From Cognatishimia coralii (GTDB taxonomy: Bacteria; Pseudomonadota; Alphaproteobacteria; Rhodobacterales; Rhodobacteraceae): a stretch of DNA of 64,000 bases. The notes below the pieces were generated by a model that saw nothing but the letters and a program-made list of their open reading frames with translations, ran no database searches and had not been told where the DNA came from. This document shows, in pieces, positions 24,924-34,033 of this stretch; the first letter of the stretch is position 1, and the number at the start of each line of letters is the position of its first letter. Where the stretch lies: the NCBI RefSeq assembly GCF_037478305.1, contig NZ_JBBGAZ010000003.1, positions 124,001 to 188,000 of the forward strand. The letters run 5' to 3'. The translations under genes and the position numbers were made by a program.

Positions 24924-26312
24924 CTATCCAGAGCCTAGCGTTCCCCACAAATCATATTCCCCCGCCTCATCGACAGTCACCGTCACCAGATCTCCAACCG
25001 ACAACCCGTCGGTTCCCTCATCAATAAAGAGGTTCCCGTCAATCTCAGGCGCATCCGCTTTGGTCCGACAGGTCGCGATCCCGTCCTCATCGATATCATC
25101 GACAATGACCTGTTGAACCGAGCCGACTTTCGCCGCCAGCTTGGCCTCAGAGATCGCCTGTGCTTTCTCCATAAAGCGCTCCCAGCGGTCTTGCTTGACC
25201 TCAGGCGCCACGTGATCCGGCAAATCATTGGACCGCGCGCCATCCACATTCTCGTATTGAAAACAGCCCACGCGATCCAGTTGGGCCTCATCCATCCAAT
25301 CCAAAAGGTGCTGGAACTCGGCCTCGGTTTCCCCCGGATAACCCACGATAAAAGTCGAGCGCAGCGTGATGTCCGGGCAATCGGATCGCCATTTCGCGAT
25401 CTCATCCAACGTCTTTGCCGTATGCGCCGGCCGCGCCATGCGTTTGAGCGTGTCAGGGTGGGAATGCTGAAACGGGATATCCAGATAAGGCAGGATCAGC
25501 CCCTCTGCCATCAGCGGGATCAGGTCGCGCACATGCGGATATGGGTAAACGTAATGCAGACGCACCCACGCGCCAAACTGCCCCAATTCCCGCGCTAGAT
25601 CGGTGATATGGCTGCGCACCTCGCGGTCTTTCCATGGGTGCATCGAATATTTCCGATCCAACCCATAGGCGGAGGTGTCCTGAGAGATCACCAAGAGTTC
25701 TTTAACCCCGGCCTCCACCAGCTTTTCCGCCTCTCGCAGAACAGCATGCGCAGGACGGGACGCAAGTCTGCCTCGCATGTCGGGAATGATGCAGAACTTA
25801 CACTTGTGGTTACAGCCCTCGGAAATCTTGAGATAGCTGTAGTGGCGCGGCGTCAGTTGCACGCTGGAGCTGGGCAGAAGGTCGATAAAGGGATCCGGCG
25901 ACGGTGGCACTGCACCATGCACAGCATCCAGCACCTGCTCATATTGATGCGGGCCGGTGACGGCGAGGATTTTGGGGTGATGTTCGCGGATGTAGTCGGG
26001 CTCGGCTCCAAGGCAGCCGGTCACGATGACTTTGCCGTTCTCGGCGAGGGCCTCGCCGATGGCATCCAGGCTCTCGGCCTTGGCGGAATCCAGAAAGCCG
26101 CAGGTGTTCACAATCACCGCATCCGCGCCGGAATAGTCGGGAGAGATGCCATAGCCCTCGGCCCTAAGCCGCGTGAGGATCCGCTCACTGTCCACAAGCG
26201 CTTTGGGGCAGCCGAGGCTGACCATGCCGATGGTCGGCTGACCGGCGCGGGTGTCAGAAGAGACCTGCGCGCTGGCAAGGTCCGGGCGGAGATTTGGTGG
26301 GTTTTGCGACAT
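24924..26312 (-). CDS. rimO: Ribosomal protein S12 methylthiotransferase RimO
   Basis: 462 residues. Start at 26312 (M-S-Q-N-P-P-N-L-R-P) is chosen as the typical N-terminus; the frame stays open to 26396 but that would run into the upstream gene, and no start here has a good ribosome site. Cys35, Cys71 and Cys100 hold the first [4Fe-4S] cluster; the radical-SAM motif C-x3-C-x2-C is at 167, 171 and 174. A TRAM domain occupies the last ~65 residues. RimO adds a methylthio group to Asp of ribosomal protein S12. The motif S-L-G-C-P-K-A-L-V-D-S-E separates it from MiaB. Confidence 0.95.
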   Translation of the reverse strand: MSQNPPNLRPDLASAQVSSDTRAGQPTIGMVSLGCPKALVDSERILTRLRAEGYGISPDYSGADAVIVNTCGFLDSAKAESLDAIGEALAENGKVIVTGCLGAEPDYIREHHPKILAVTGPHQYEQVLDAVHGAVPPSPDPFIDLLPSSSVQLTPRHYSYLKISEGCNHKCKFCIIPDMRGRLASRPAHAVLREAEKLVEAGVKELLVISQDTSAYGLDRKYSMHPWKDREVRSHITDLARELGQFGAWVRLHYVYPYPHVRDLIPLMAEGLILPYLDIPFQHSHPDTLKRMARPAHTAKTLDEIAKWRSDCPDITLRSTFIVGYPGETEAEFQHLLDWMDEAQLDRVGCFQYENVDGARSNDLPDHVAPEVKQDRWERFMEKAQAISEAKLAAKVGSVQQVIVDDIDEDGIATCRTKADAPEIDGNLFIDEGTDGLSVGDLVTVTVDEAGEYDLWGTLGSG

Positions 26313-26340
26313 GGGGAGGCATGTAGCGGGTTTCATGGGG

Positions 26341-26356
26341 TTTGGGAATTCCCAAA
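26341..26356. promoter_or_regulatory. Perfect 16-bp palindrome upstream of rimO
   Basis: TTTGGGAATTCCCAAA, with no spacer, lies between the IMPACT-family stop (26363) and the rimO start (26312). It could be a protein-binding site. It is too short, with no loop, to be a good terminator. Confidence 0.4.
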
Positions 26357-26362
26357 TGTCGG

Positions 26363-26716
26363 TTATCCGTGCGCGTCCAAATAGGCCGCCACGCAATCCT
26401 GCACCCGCCGAAACCGGTCGCCGCCGAGTTTCACACCGCCATACCAGCGGGTGACGACGATCAGGTGATCCGTTAATTCCGCGCGCTCCAGCATCCGCAC
26501 AATCACCAGCCCCGCACCGCTTTCGCCGTCGTCGCCCTTAAGCGGGGTGCCATCCGACAGGACCGCAGCCCAAGTGTTATGCGTGGCCTTAGCGAACTTC
26601 TTGTTGCGTTTAAGGTCCTTGAGCGCGGCATCAATGTCTGCGCGGTTTTCAACAGGGCATCCGCTGACCGCATATTTGCTACCGCGATCCGTGACCACAT
26701 TGAGGATCTGCTTCAC
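26363..26716 (-). CDS. IMPACT/YigZ-family protein
   Basis: 117 residues with a GTG start directly after the TAG stop of the M48 gene, so the two are translationally coupled. The core K-A-T-H-N-T-W-A, D-D-G-E-S-G-A-G and V-V-T-R-W-Y-G-G-V-K-L-G is the UPF0029/IMPACT N-terminal domain. The protein has only this domain; E. coli YigZ has an additional C-terminal ferredoxin-like one. IMPACT proteins in eukaryotes modulate Gcn2; the bacterial role is not settled. Its position just upstream of rimO is compatible with a translation-related job. Confidence 0.85.
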   Translation of the reverse strand: MKQILNVVTDRGSKYAVSGCPVENRADIDAALKDLKRNKKFAKATHNTWAAVLSDGTPLKGDDGESGAGLVIVRMLERAELTDHLIVVTRWYGGVKLGGDRFRRVQDCVAAYLDAHG

Positions 26717-27412
26717 CTAAAGCCCCTGAACCGTCTCTGTCACAACAGCGATCCGCTGCGCATTGGGCGGGTGGGTGCCGAGGAAACGGTCGCCGGGATC
26801 AGGGATGCGTTCAAAGAATTGCGCGCCCCGGATGGCGTTGTATCCCGAGCGTTGCGTCAGGATCGCGCCAAGGCGATCGGCTTCGAGTTCGTGGTCCTTT
26901 GAATAAGCGCGTGCGCCGACCGTGGTACCGAGATCCATGCCGATGTCGACAGCAGATTGCCCCCCGCCTAAGACAATCGCAATCGCACCGCCCAGGATCG
27001 CGCCGGTGGTCGCGGTGGTACGCGTTTCGGCAATGTGGCCTGCGATATGGTGCGCCGCTTCATGGCCCAGAACAAAGGCCAACTCATCGTCGTTCTGAAA
27101 CTCTGGCAGGATCTGCGCGGTAAATGCGAGGATCGGTCGCCCATTGCGATCCAGTGTTTGATAGGCGTTTGAGCCTTTGGCTGGATCCTCATCCAGAATA
27201 ATGGCGAAATCGCAGTTCACGTTTGAGGCCACGCGTGCCACACATTCGCGTTCGATGACGGGTTCCATGCGGCTGACCACGCGCGTGTATCGAGCTTCGT
27301 CGCTTGCGCTAGGCCCCACGGGCGTGGATTGCGCAGGCGGCGCGCTGGTTGGCTCTACGCATCCGGCCAAGACGGATGACGCCAATAATAAAGCTGAAAG
27401 TTTTAAATGCAT
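26717..27412 (-). CDS. M48-family metallopeptidase lipoprotein
   Basis: 231 residues from ATG 27412; a much longer frame upstream is rejected because this start gives a perfect lipoprotein signal (L-A-G-C, Cys18). The zinc motif H-E-A-A-H is at 117-121, with third ligand Glu175 in E-L-E-A-D-R. A hydrophobic Gly-rich segment (137-150) lies between. The protein should be an outer-membrane-anchored periplasmic protease of the LoiP/BepA kind, acting in envelope quality control. A stop-start junction couples it to the IMPACT-family gene. Confidence 0.92.
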   Translation of the reverse strand: MHLKLSALLLASSVLAGCVEPTSAPPAQSTPVGPSASDEARYTRVVSRMEPVIERECVARVASNVNCDFAIILDEDPAKGSNAYQTLDRNGRPILAFTAQILPEFQNDDELAFVLGHEAAHHIAGHIAETRTTATTGAILGGAIAIVLGGGQSAVDIGMDLGTTVGARAYSKDHELEADRLGAILTQRSGYNAIRGAQFFERIPDPGDRFLGTHPPNAQRIAVVTETVQGL

Positions 27413-27520
27413 CGATGGGCCTCTGTTCTTGGCCACAAATATAGGCTCTGAGTGCGCGCAATTCCAAGTCACTTTCCAATGATGTCTTGCAAGCGCGCAT
27501 CGGCGCGTTAGGCTGGCGAT

Positions 27521-27754
27521 ATGTTTAGTATCGAGCACGAATTTGACAGCACCGTTGTGACGCTTGTTGATGAAAAGGGCGCGCATCTTCAAGAGGATGT
27601 GGTGATCAACCTTTTTGAAGACTGCATCACCATCGAACAATATGACGAGCGCAGCGACCGGGTGCAGAAGATCACCCTGTCCATTGATATGGCCGAGGAT
27701 CTGGCCGCCGCGTTGGACCTGCCTGAGGGCGTTTACAAGATCGCGCGCGACTAA
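27521..27754 (+). CDS. Conserved small acidic protein of unknown function
   Basis: 77 residues, strongly acidic (about 20 Asp/Glu), no signal peptide or membrane segment. Alternating hydrophobic residues (I-E-H-E-F-D-S-T-V-V-T-L-V, then V-V-I-N-L-F-E-D-C-I-T-I-E-Q-Y) suggest a small beta-rich fold, with a helix D-M-A-E-D-L-A-A-A-L-D-L. It ends 12 bp before the deacetylase ATG and shares its promoter, so it may work with it. I do not recognise the family. Confidence 0.7.
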   Translation: MFSIEHEFDSTVVTLVDEKGAHLQEDVVINLFEDCITIEQYDERSDRVQKITLSIDMAEDLAAALDLPEGVYKIARD

Positions 27755-27766
27755 GGAGAAAGCGAC

Positions 27767-28888
27767 ATGGCGACCGGGTTTTTCTGGGCGGAAGAGACCT
27801 TTTGGCACGCAGGCGGCAACTATGCGCTGACACTGCCGGTCGGCGGATTGGTGCAGCCCATGGTCGCCGGAGGCTTGCCAGAGGGGCCGGAGACCAAACG
27901 TCGGTTTAAAAACCTTTTGGACATCACCGGGTTGGCCGAAGAGCTGGTCATGTCGGGCGCAGAAAGCGCCAAATGGGATGACCTCGCCCGCGTTCATCCA
28001 GAGAGCTACCTCAAGGAATTCAAAGCCACCTCGGATGCGGGGGGCGGAGAACTGGGCCTGCGCACGCCCTTCGGCCCTGGTGCTTTTGAGATCGCGGCCC
28101 GCTCAGCAGGTCTTGCCAAGGCCGCCGTTGCCGCCGTCGCAAAAGGCGAGCTCAACAACGCTTATGCGCTCTGTCGTCCGCCGGGGCATCATTGCTTGCC
28201 CGATTGGCCTAACGGGTTCTGTTTGCTCAATAATATCGGCATCGCGATTGAGGCCGCGCAGGCCGAGGGCCTGATGCCACGCGTCGCGGTTCTTGATTGG
28301 GACGTCCACCACGGCAATGGCACAGAGGCGGTGTACTACGACCGAGGCGACGTGCTGACAATCTCGATCCATCAGGAAAAGAACTATCCGCTGGATACCG
28401 GAGACATCGCGGATCGCGGGCGCGGTGCTGGGCTTGGGGCCAATATCAACATCCCCCTGCCGCCGGGTGTCGGCCATGACGGATATCTGACGGTCATGCA
28501 AGACATCGTGCTGCCCGCTCTGCACGATTTCGCGCCGGATATGATCATTGTCGCCTGCGGCTTTGACGCATCGGCCTTTGATCCCCTCTCGCGGATGCTG
28601 GCCACGGCCGAGACCTTTGCCGCGATGACCAAACAGGTGATGCGCCTCGCCGATGATATCTGCGACGGTCGCGTGGTCTGCGTGCATGAGGGCGGCTATT
28701 CCGAGGCCTATGTCCCGTTCTGCGGCCATGCAGTCATGACCGAACTGGCCCAAAGCGAGATCGCAGCCCCCGACCCAATGGAAGCCACCCTGCGCACCCG
28801 CCAACCCAACGCGCGGACGCAGGCGTTTTACGCCGAGCTGATCCGCGAAATGGCGGAAACCTTCAAAAACCCACCCCCGAAAGGTTGA
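27767..28888 (+). CDS. Histone-deacetylase-family amidohydrolase (class II-like)
   Basis: 373 residues with AAGGAG before the ATG. Active site: P-P-G-H-H (His141, His142), D-W-D-V-H-H-G-N-G-T with zinc ligands Asp179 and His181, and G-F-D-A-S with Asp267. A C-terminal G-G-Y supplies the transition-state Tyr. The motif set is that of bacterial HDAC-like amidohydrolases and acetylpolyamine amidohydrolases. It would remove acetyl groups from small amines or lysines in the cytosol. The upstream acidic protein is co-transcribed. Substrate unknown. Confidence 0.92.
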   Translation: MATGFFWAEETFWHAGGNYALTLPVGGLVQPMVAGGLPEGPETKRRFKNLLDITGLAEELVMSGAESAKWDDLARVHPESYLKEFKATSDAGGGELGLRTPFGPGAFEIAARSAGLAKAAVAAVAKGELNNAYALCRPPGHHCLPDWPNGFCLLNNIGIAIEAAQAEGLMPRVAVLDWDVHHGNGTEAVYYDRGDVLTISIHQEKNYPLDTGDIADRGRGAGLGANINIPLPPGVGHDGYLTVMQDIVLPALHDFAPDMIIVACGFDASAFDPLSRMLATAETFAAMTKQVMRLADDICDGRVVCVHEGGYSEAYVPFCGHAVMTELAQSEIAAPDPMEATLRTRQPNARTQAFYAELIREMAETFKNPPPKG

Positions 28889-28946
28889 AATCACGTCAGG
28901 AACAATGACATCTGGCCTAAGACTTTTCTGAAAGGCCCCGTCATTT

Positions 28947-29525
28947 ATGCCTGACCGCAACCAAGCCGCCCTCGATTTCCTCCTGTCGCGCCGGTCCCGT
29001 CCGCAAAAGACGCTGATCGATCCGGTGCCAGATCGCACTGCGTTGGAGCCGATCCTAACGGCCGCGCTGCGCACGCCGGATCACGGAAAACTCGAGCCCT
29101 GGCGTTTGATGGTTCTGGACCGCGCGGCTTTGGCAAAGCTCGCCCCAATGGCACGGAACTGCGGCCTGCGGCTGGGCAAAGACCAAGCCGATATCGACAA
29201 AGGGGCTATCCAATTTGAAACCAGCGGCCTCGCCGTGGTCGTTGTCGAAAGCCCTGTCATCTCAGAGAAAATCCCACAGATCGAACAGACCTATTCTGCG
29301 GGTGCCGTCTGTCTGGCGCTCTTGAACGCAGCCTTGGCCGCCGGATGGGGCGCAAATTGGCTGTCGGGCTGGGCGAGCCACGACCGGGAATTCGTCGAAC
29401 AAGGCCTCGGCCTTGCGCCACATGAGCGCGTGGCAGGCTTGATCCACATCGGGACTGAGAAATCCGCACCCCCAGAGCGCCCACGTCCTGATATAGAGGC
29501 GAAAGTCACATGGCACTCGGCGTAA
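28947..29525 (+). CDS. Nitroreductase-family flavoprotein (YdjA-like)
   Basis: 192 residues. S-R-R-S near the N-terminus and R-T-P-D-H-G-K-L-E-P-W-R at ~42-53 are the FMN-binding residues of compact YdjA-type nitroreductases. G-W-G-A-N-W-L-S-G-W near ~134-143 and G-L-I-H-I-G near the C-terminus complete the fold. It should use FMN and NAD(P)H as a homodimer; natural substrates are unclear for this group. Its end overlaps the next gene by 16 bp, so they are co-expressed. Confidence 0.9.
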   Translation: MPDRNQAALDFLLSRRSRPQKTLIDPVPDRTALEPILTAALRTPDHGKLEPWRLMVLDRAALAKLAPMARNCGLRLGKDQADIDKGAIQFETSGLAVVVVESPVISEKIPQIEQTYSAGAVCLALLNAALAAGWGANWLSGWASHDREFVEQGLGLAPHERVAGLIHIGTEKSAPPERPRPDIEAKVTWHSA

Positions 29526-30214
29526 TATTTTCCAGCTTTTTCAAGGCACTTGGACAGCTGGGAGACCCTCGGTTTCGAAATGTGCTGTTTCTGGGGCTTG
29601 GCCTAACAATCGGGCTGTTGATCGCAGCTTATTTCGGGCTTTTGGCAGTGCTCAACACACTCGGCCTCTATGATCTGGCCGCGGCCCAAATGGGCGAAGG
29701 CGGATGGGGCGCGTGGATTATCAACGCGACCTCTTTCTTTGCGATCATCCTGCTGTCGGTCTTTTTGATGGTGCCCGTGGCTTCGGCCTTTACGTCGCTC
29801 TTCCTTGACCGCATCGCGAGCGCTGTTGAGGACAAACATTTCGCCTATCTACCGCCCGCTGATCCGGTGCCCTTCAGCGAAGCAATGAAAGACACGGTGA
29901 ACTTCCTAGGAGTTCTCATCGGAGCCAACATATTGGCTTTGCTGATCTATTTAGCGCTGCCGCCCTTTGCACCGCTGATCTTTTGGGGACTGAACGGCTT
30001 CCTTCTGGGCCGCGAATATTTCTTCATCGCCGCCATGCGCCGTATTGGCCGTGACGGCGCCAAAGAGCTGCGCCGCGAACATTTCGCCACCATCTGGCTC
30101 GCGGGAACGCTGATGGCGATCCCGCTGTCGGTGCCCTTGGTGAACCTCTTGATCCCGATCTTGGGGGCCGCGACCTTCACCCACCTGTTTCACACTCTGG
30201 AAGAGCGCTCTTAG
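29510..30214 (+). CDS. EI24-domain (CysZ-like) membrane protein
   Basis: 234 residues. Four strong hydrophobic segments (about 25-47, 72-95, 138-165, 195-220) separated by polar loops, with F-L-D-R-I-A-S-A-V-E-D-K-H-F after the second and L-G-R-E-Y-F-F-I-A-A-M-R-R near 166-178. This is the EI24 (PF07264) pattern, which includes CysZ sulfate transporters, though no cys gene is near. The start lies inside the nitroreductase gene. Its stop overlaps the convergent glyS stop by 4 bp. Confidence 0.85.
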   Translation: MALGVIFSSFFKALGQLGDPRFRNVLFLGLGLTIGLLIAAYFGLLAVLNTLGLYDLAAAQMGEGGWGAWIINATSFFAIILLSVFLMVPVASAFTSLFLDRIASAVEDKHFAYLPPADPVPFSEAMKDTVNFLGVLIGANILALLIYLALPPFAPLIFWGLNGFLLGREYFFIAAMRRIGRDGAKELRREHFATIWLAGTLMAIPLSVPLVNLLIPILGAATFTHLFHTLEERS

Positions 30215-32433
30215 CCCTCAACGCGGGTCAGGTCGGCGACCGAGCCGCACAGCACGCGAATGCGATTGAGCAGGTTCAGGCGATTGCGGCGCACCACGTC
30301 GTTGTCGCTGTTGACCTGCACGGCCTCAAAGAAAGCATCAATCGGCGCGCGCAGACCTGCGAGGCCGGCCATGGCGGCGGCGAAATCCTCGCCCCGGATG
30401 GCCTCGGCAATCGGAGCCTCGAACTTGTCGAGCGCTGCAAACAGATCTTTCTCAGCTGCGTCTTCGGCGAATTTCACCTCGGCCCCAAAGGAATATTCGA
30501 CGCCATCCTTTTCCTCGGCTTGGGTCAGGATGTTGTTGGCGCGTTTGAAGCCCTGCAGCAGGTTTTCCCCGTCATCCGTGCCAAGGAAGGCCTGCAACGC
30601 CTGCGCCCGGTTCACGAGCAGCGCGATGTCGTCATTGCCCTCCATCGCGATGCAGGCGTCGATGACGTCATGGCGAATGCCCTGATCGCGCAGGAAGACT
30701 TTGAGGCGGTCGTGGAAGAAGCCCAACAGGTCATCGGAAATATCGGGAACAGGCGCAACGACCTCTGGTGCTCGGCTTTCAGCCGACTTCTGTTTGATCG
30801 TCTCAAGAGCTGCACCAAACACGCCATGTCGCGCGATTTCGGTCAACAGATCTTTGAGCAAGGCCGTTTCGCCACTGTCCAAAGTATCTTCGTTCAACTT
30901 CACTTTGTGGCGAATAAGCTGGGTATCAAAAAAGCGATCCAATTTGGTTTGAACGCCATTCTCAAGCACCAACCGAATAACCCCCAACGCCGCACGACGC
31001 AGCGCGAACGGATCCTTCGACCCCGTTGGTTTTTCATCAATCGCCCAGAAGCCCGTTAGAACATCCAGTTTATCCGCCAGCGCCACGGCCACAGACACCG
31101 GCGCGGTCGGCACATTATCCGATGGCCCCAGCGGCGAATAATGCTCAGTCGCCGCCGCCGCGACTTCCGACTCATGACCCGCGTATTCCGCGTAATATTG
31201 CCCCATCAGACCCTGCAGCTCTGGGAACTCATAGACCATCTCAGAGCTGAGATCCGCCTTGGCCCAGCGCGCGGCCTTCTCGGCCAGATCCGCATCCGCC
31301 CCCACAATCGGCGCGATCTCACGCGCGAGGGCTGCGATGCGGTCGATCCGCTCGCCCTGACTGCCGAGTTTATTGTGGAAGGTCACATGGGTCAGCTTCT
31401 CAAGCCACTCGCTCGCGCCGGTTTTGGCGACACGCACATCGTTCTCCCAGAAGAACTTGGCATCCGACAGACGCGCGAACAGAACCTTCTGGTTGCCCGC
31501 CAGAATGGTCGCGCCTTGGTCGGCGGTCTCGCGGTTGGCGACGGTGATGAATTTCTCGATACGGCCCGTTTTGGGGTTCTTCACGGAAAAGAACTTTTGG
31601 TGTTCTTTCATCGAAGTCTGCAGCACCTCTGGTGGCAGGCCGAGGAAGTCCTCGGCGATGTCGCCCATCAAGGTCACAGGCCATTCCACAAGTCCCGCAA
31701 CCTCGGCCAAAAGGCCTTTGTCCTCAACCACGTCTAGGCCTTGTGCAAAGGCAAGGTTCTGCGCATCGGCCCAGATCGCATCGGCGCGTTCGGTGGCATT
31801 CAGGATCACATGATTGCGCTTTAGCTGCGCTTCATAGTCCTCAAAAGAGGTCACCGCAAAACGGCCATTGCCCATGAAGCGGTGGCCTTCGGTGGTATCG
31901 CCAGCGGCAATCCCATCCACATCCATCGGCACAACAGTGGATCCGGCTTCATCCGTGATCAAACACAGGATCGAATGCAAAGGCCGCACCCAACGTAAGG
32001 CCCCTGCCCCCCAGCGCATCGCCTTGGGCCATGGGAAATTTCGGATGGTTTCTTCCAGAACCTCAGCCACAATCTCGGCAGCCGGTCGCCCGGCTTTCTC
32101 GATGGTCGCAAAGTAAACCGCGCCCTTGGGCGTGTCGCGTTCTTCAAGCTGATCCATGGTGAGGCCAGCACCGCGCAAAAAGCCTTCGATCGCCTTTTCC
32201 GGCGCGCCCACCTTGGGGCCTTTGCGCTCTTCGCGCACCGTTGGGCTTTCCGCGAGCATCCCCTCAAGCGCGAGGGTCAAACGCCGCGGGGTCGAAAAGC
32301 TGGAGGCATGCGCATATGTCAGACCCGCGGCCACCAACCCATCGGTCACGCGCTTTTTCAGATCCTCGGCGGCCCGCGCCTGCATACGCGCGGGGATTTC
32401 CTCGGAGAAAAGTTCAATCAAAAGATCGGGCAT
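30211..32433 (-). CDS. glyS: Glycine-tRNA ligase beta subunit
   Basis: 740 residues; the N-terminus P-D-L-L-I-E-L-F-S-E-E-I-P-A-R-M is diagnostic of GlyS. The central region holds H-Q-K-F-F-S-V and F-I-T-V-A-N, with an HD-like domain and a C-terminal anticodon-binding region. With GlyQ it forms the alpha2-beta2 enzyme that charges tRNA-Gly; GlyS binds the tRNA. It lies 5 bp after a small membrane protein gene, so glyQ, that gene and glyS form one operon. Confidence 0.98.
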   Translation of the reverse strand: MPDLLIELFSEEIPARMQARAAEDLKKRVTDGLVAAGLTYAHASSFSTPRRLTLALEGMLAESPTVREERKGPKVGAPEKAIEGFLRGAGLTMDQLEERDTPKGAVYFATIEKAGRPAAEIVAEVLEETIRNFPWPKAMRWGAGALRWVRPLHSILCLITDEAGSTVVPMDVDGIAAGDTTEGHRFMGNGRFAVTSFEDYEAQLKRNHVILNATERADAIWADAQNLAFAQGLDVVEDKGLLAEVAGLVEWPVTLMGDIAEDFLGLPPEVLQTSMKEHQKFFSVKNPKTGRIEKFITVANRETADQGATILAGNQKVLFARLSDAKFFWENDVRVAKTGASEWLEKLTHVTFHNKLGSQGERIDRIAALAREIAPIVGADADLAEKAARWAKADLSSEMVYEFPELQGLMGQYYAEYAGHESEVAAAATEHYSPLGPSDNVPTAPVSVAVALADKLDVLTGFWAIDEKPTGSKDPFALRRAALGVIRLVLENGVQTKLDRFFDTQLIRHKVKLNEDTLDSGETALLKDLLTEIARHGVFGAALETIKQKSAESRAPEVVAPVPDISDDLLGFFHDRLKVFLRDQGIRHDVIDACIAMEGNDDIALLVNRAQALQAFLGTDDGENLLQGFKRANNILTQAEEKDGVEYSFGAEVKFAEDAAEKDLFAALDKFEAPIAEAIRGEDFAAAMAGLAGLRAPIDAFFEAVQVNSDNDVVRRNRLNLLNRIRVLCGSVADLTRVEG

Positions 32434-32438
32434 ATCAC

Positions 32439-32963
32439 TCAGCCTTCGGGTTGCGGCGGACAGCCCGCCGGAGCGGGATCGCCGTCAAAGACGGTCTCTC
32501 CGCAAGGGTTGATCTGGTGCCAGGCAAAGCCTCGGCCGTCGGGCATCACAGCGATCACGCGGTCGATGCCATAGTGAATGTTTTCGGTGCCCAGAAAGGC
32601 CAGTGCCTCGCCGCTGGACAGTGCCGCGCCGATTTCATCCGCGTTGAAACAGTCAAACCAACCCGGCGCCACATTCGGCACGGCTTTGTCATAGGGCTTG
32701 TAGGTCTCGGTCAGCAGAGGCTGGCTCATGGTCGTCGTGAAACACGCGCGATAGCGGATCGGAGAGCTCTCGGCGTCAATCGCTTCAAAGTTCTCATAGA
32801 GGATCACTTCGGGCTGATTGCTGGCCAACAGGGTCATCTGAACGTCCGCGTTGCCCGAGGCCTCTACGGGTTCATAAAAGGCATAGACCTGAAACACATA
32901 GAGCGCGATGCCCGCTGCCAATGCCGTCATAAGAATGAATGCTCCGACGATTTTTCCGTTCAC
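32439..32963 (-). CDS. Small membrane-anchored protein between glyQ and glyS (possibly DUF6446)
   Basis: 174 residues. The GTG start at 32963 overlaps the glyQ stop (GTGA), strong evidence for coupling; the longer frame to 33011 lies inside glyQ. Residues 4-24 form one transmembrane helix (I-V-G-A-F-I-L-M-T-A-L-A-A-G-I-A-L), and the rest is likely periplasmic. It has four cysteines (R-A-C-F, D-C-F-N, P-C-G-E, G-C-P-P) that could pair, and a C-terminal Pro/Gly-rich tail. As I recall, Rhodobacteraceae often carry such a gene here. Function unknown; nothing links it chemically to glycyl-tRNA synthesis. Confidence 0.75.
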   Translation of the reverse strand: MNGKIVGAFILMTALAAGIALYVFQVYAFYEPVEASGNADVQMTLLASNQPEVILYENFEAIDAESSPIRYRACFTTTMSQPLLTETYKPYDKAVPNVAPGWFDCFNADEIGAALSSGEALAFLGTENIHYGIDRVIAVMPDGRGFAWHQINPCGETVFDGDPAPAGCPPQPEG

Positions 32964-33886
32964 GCGGCCGCTCCGCCACCTGCTTCGGTCAAGACAAAGG
33001 CATCCGCGCATTTCTTGGCTAGCGCCCGCACACGGCCAATGTAGGCCTGACGTTCCGTAACAGAAATCACGCCACGCGCATCGAGCAGGTTAAAGATATG
33101 GCTCGCCTTGATGCATTGATCATACGCCGGATGCGCCATGATGATGCGTTTGCCTGTTTTGGGATCGTCGTGCTCTTGGCTCAGGATCGCTTCGCATTCC
33201 GCTTCAGCTTCCTCAAAATGGCGCAAAAGAACTTCGGTATTCGCAACGTCGAAATTCCAACGCGCGTATTCTTCTTCGGTTTGCTTGAACACATCACCGT
33301 ATTTCAAGGCAATCGGCGCAGATGGGTCGTTAAACGGCATATCCATTACGTGGTCGACGCCCAGAACATACATCGCAAGACGCTCCAGACCATAGGTCAG
33401 CTCGCCGGACACCGGATGGCAATCATGGCCGCCAACCTGTTGGAAATAAGTGAACTGGCTGACTTCCATTCCGTCGCACCACACTTCCCAGCCAAGCCCC
33501 CAAGCACCGAGCGTAGGGCTTTCCCAGTCATCCTCAACAAAGCGGATGTCGTGAAGCTCCATATCGATGCCGATCGCCTCAAGTGACCCAAGATAGAGCT
33601 CTTGCAGGTTCGGCGGGCTGGGTTTGATCAGCACCTGATACTGATAATAATGCTGCAAGCGGTTGGGGTTCTCACCGTAGCGCCCATCGGTCGGACGGCG
33701 TGAGGGCTGAACATAGGCTGCGGCCCAAGGCTTGCTGCCCAAAGAGCGCAGGGTGGTCGCCGGGTGAAACGTGCCCGCGCCCACTTCCATGTCGTAAGGC
33801 TGCATAATCGCACAGCCCTTTGCCGCCCAGTACGCCTGAAGCCGCAAAATGATCTCTTGGAAAGACTTGGGTTTACCGTCTGTCAT
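32960..33886 (-). CDS. glyQ: Glycine-tRNA ligase alpha subunit
   Basis: 308 residues. S-F-Q-E-I-I-L-R-L-Q-A-Y-W is the GlyQ start, followed by Q-P-Y-D-M-E-V-G-A-G-T-F-H-P and P-S-R-R-P-T-D-G-R-Y-G-E-N-P-N-R-L-Q (class II motif 2). It forms glycyl-adenylate, with GlyS supplying tRNA binding. First gene of glyQ-small protein-glyS; its TGA overlaps the next start. It is divergent from the protease-like gene. Confidence 0.98.
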   Translation of the reverse strand: MTDGKPKSFQEIILRLQAYWAAKGCAIMQPYDMEVGAGTFHPATTLRSLGSKPWAAAYVQPSRRPTDGRYGENPNRLQHYYQYQVLIKPSPPNLQELYLGSLEAIGIDMELHDIRFVEDDWESPTLGAWGLGWEVWCDGMEVSQFTYFQQVGGHDCHPVSGELTYGLERLAMYVLGVDHVMDMPFNDPSAPIALKYGDVFKQTEEEYARWNFDVANTEVLLRHFEEAEAECEAILSQEHDDPKTGKRIIMAHPAYDQCIKASHIFNLLDARGVISVTERQAYIGRVRALAKKCADAFVLTEAGGGAAA

Positions 33887-34033
33887 TGCTCTGCCTTGCC
33901 CATATCAAACGCGTTTAGTTCCTATGCGCAACACACCGGCGGGTCAATTGCACGAAAGCTCAATTTTCGAGTGCATGCCCCTTGAGAATTGTTAAAACTG
34001 CGCTGGACTGGAAATTTCTGTAGCCAAAGGGCC

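Noticed and set aside
26717..27997. 426-residue version of the M48 peptidase
   Set aside because: The N-terminal 195 residues overlap the divergent 77-residue gene and are unconserved; the start at 27412 gives a perfect lipoprotein signal.
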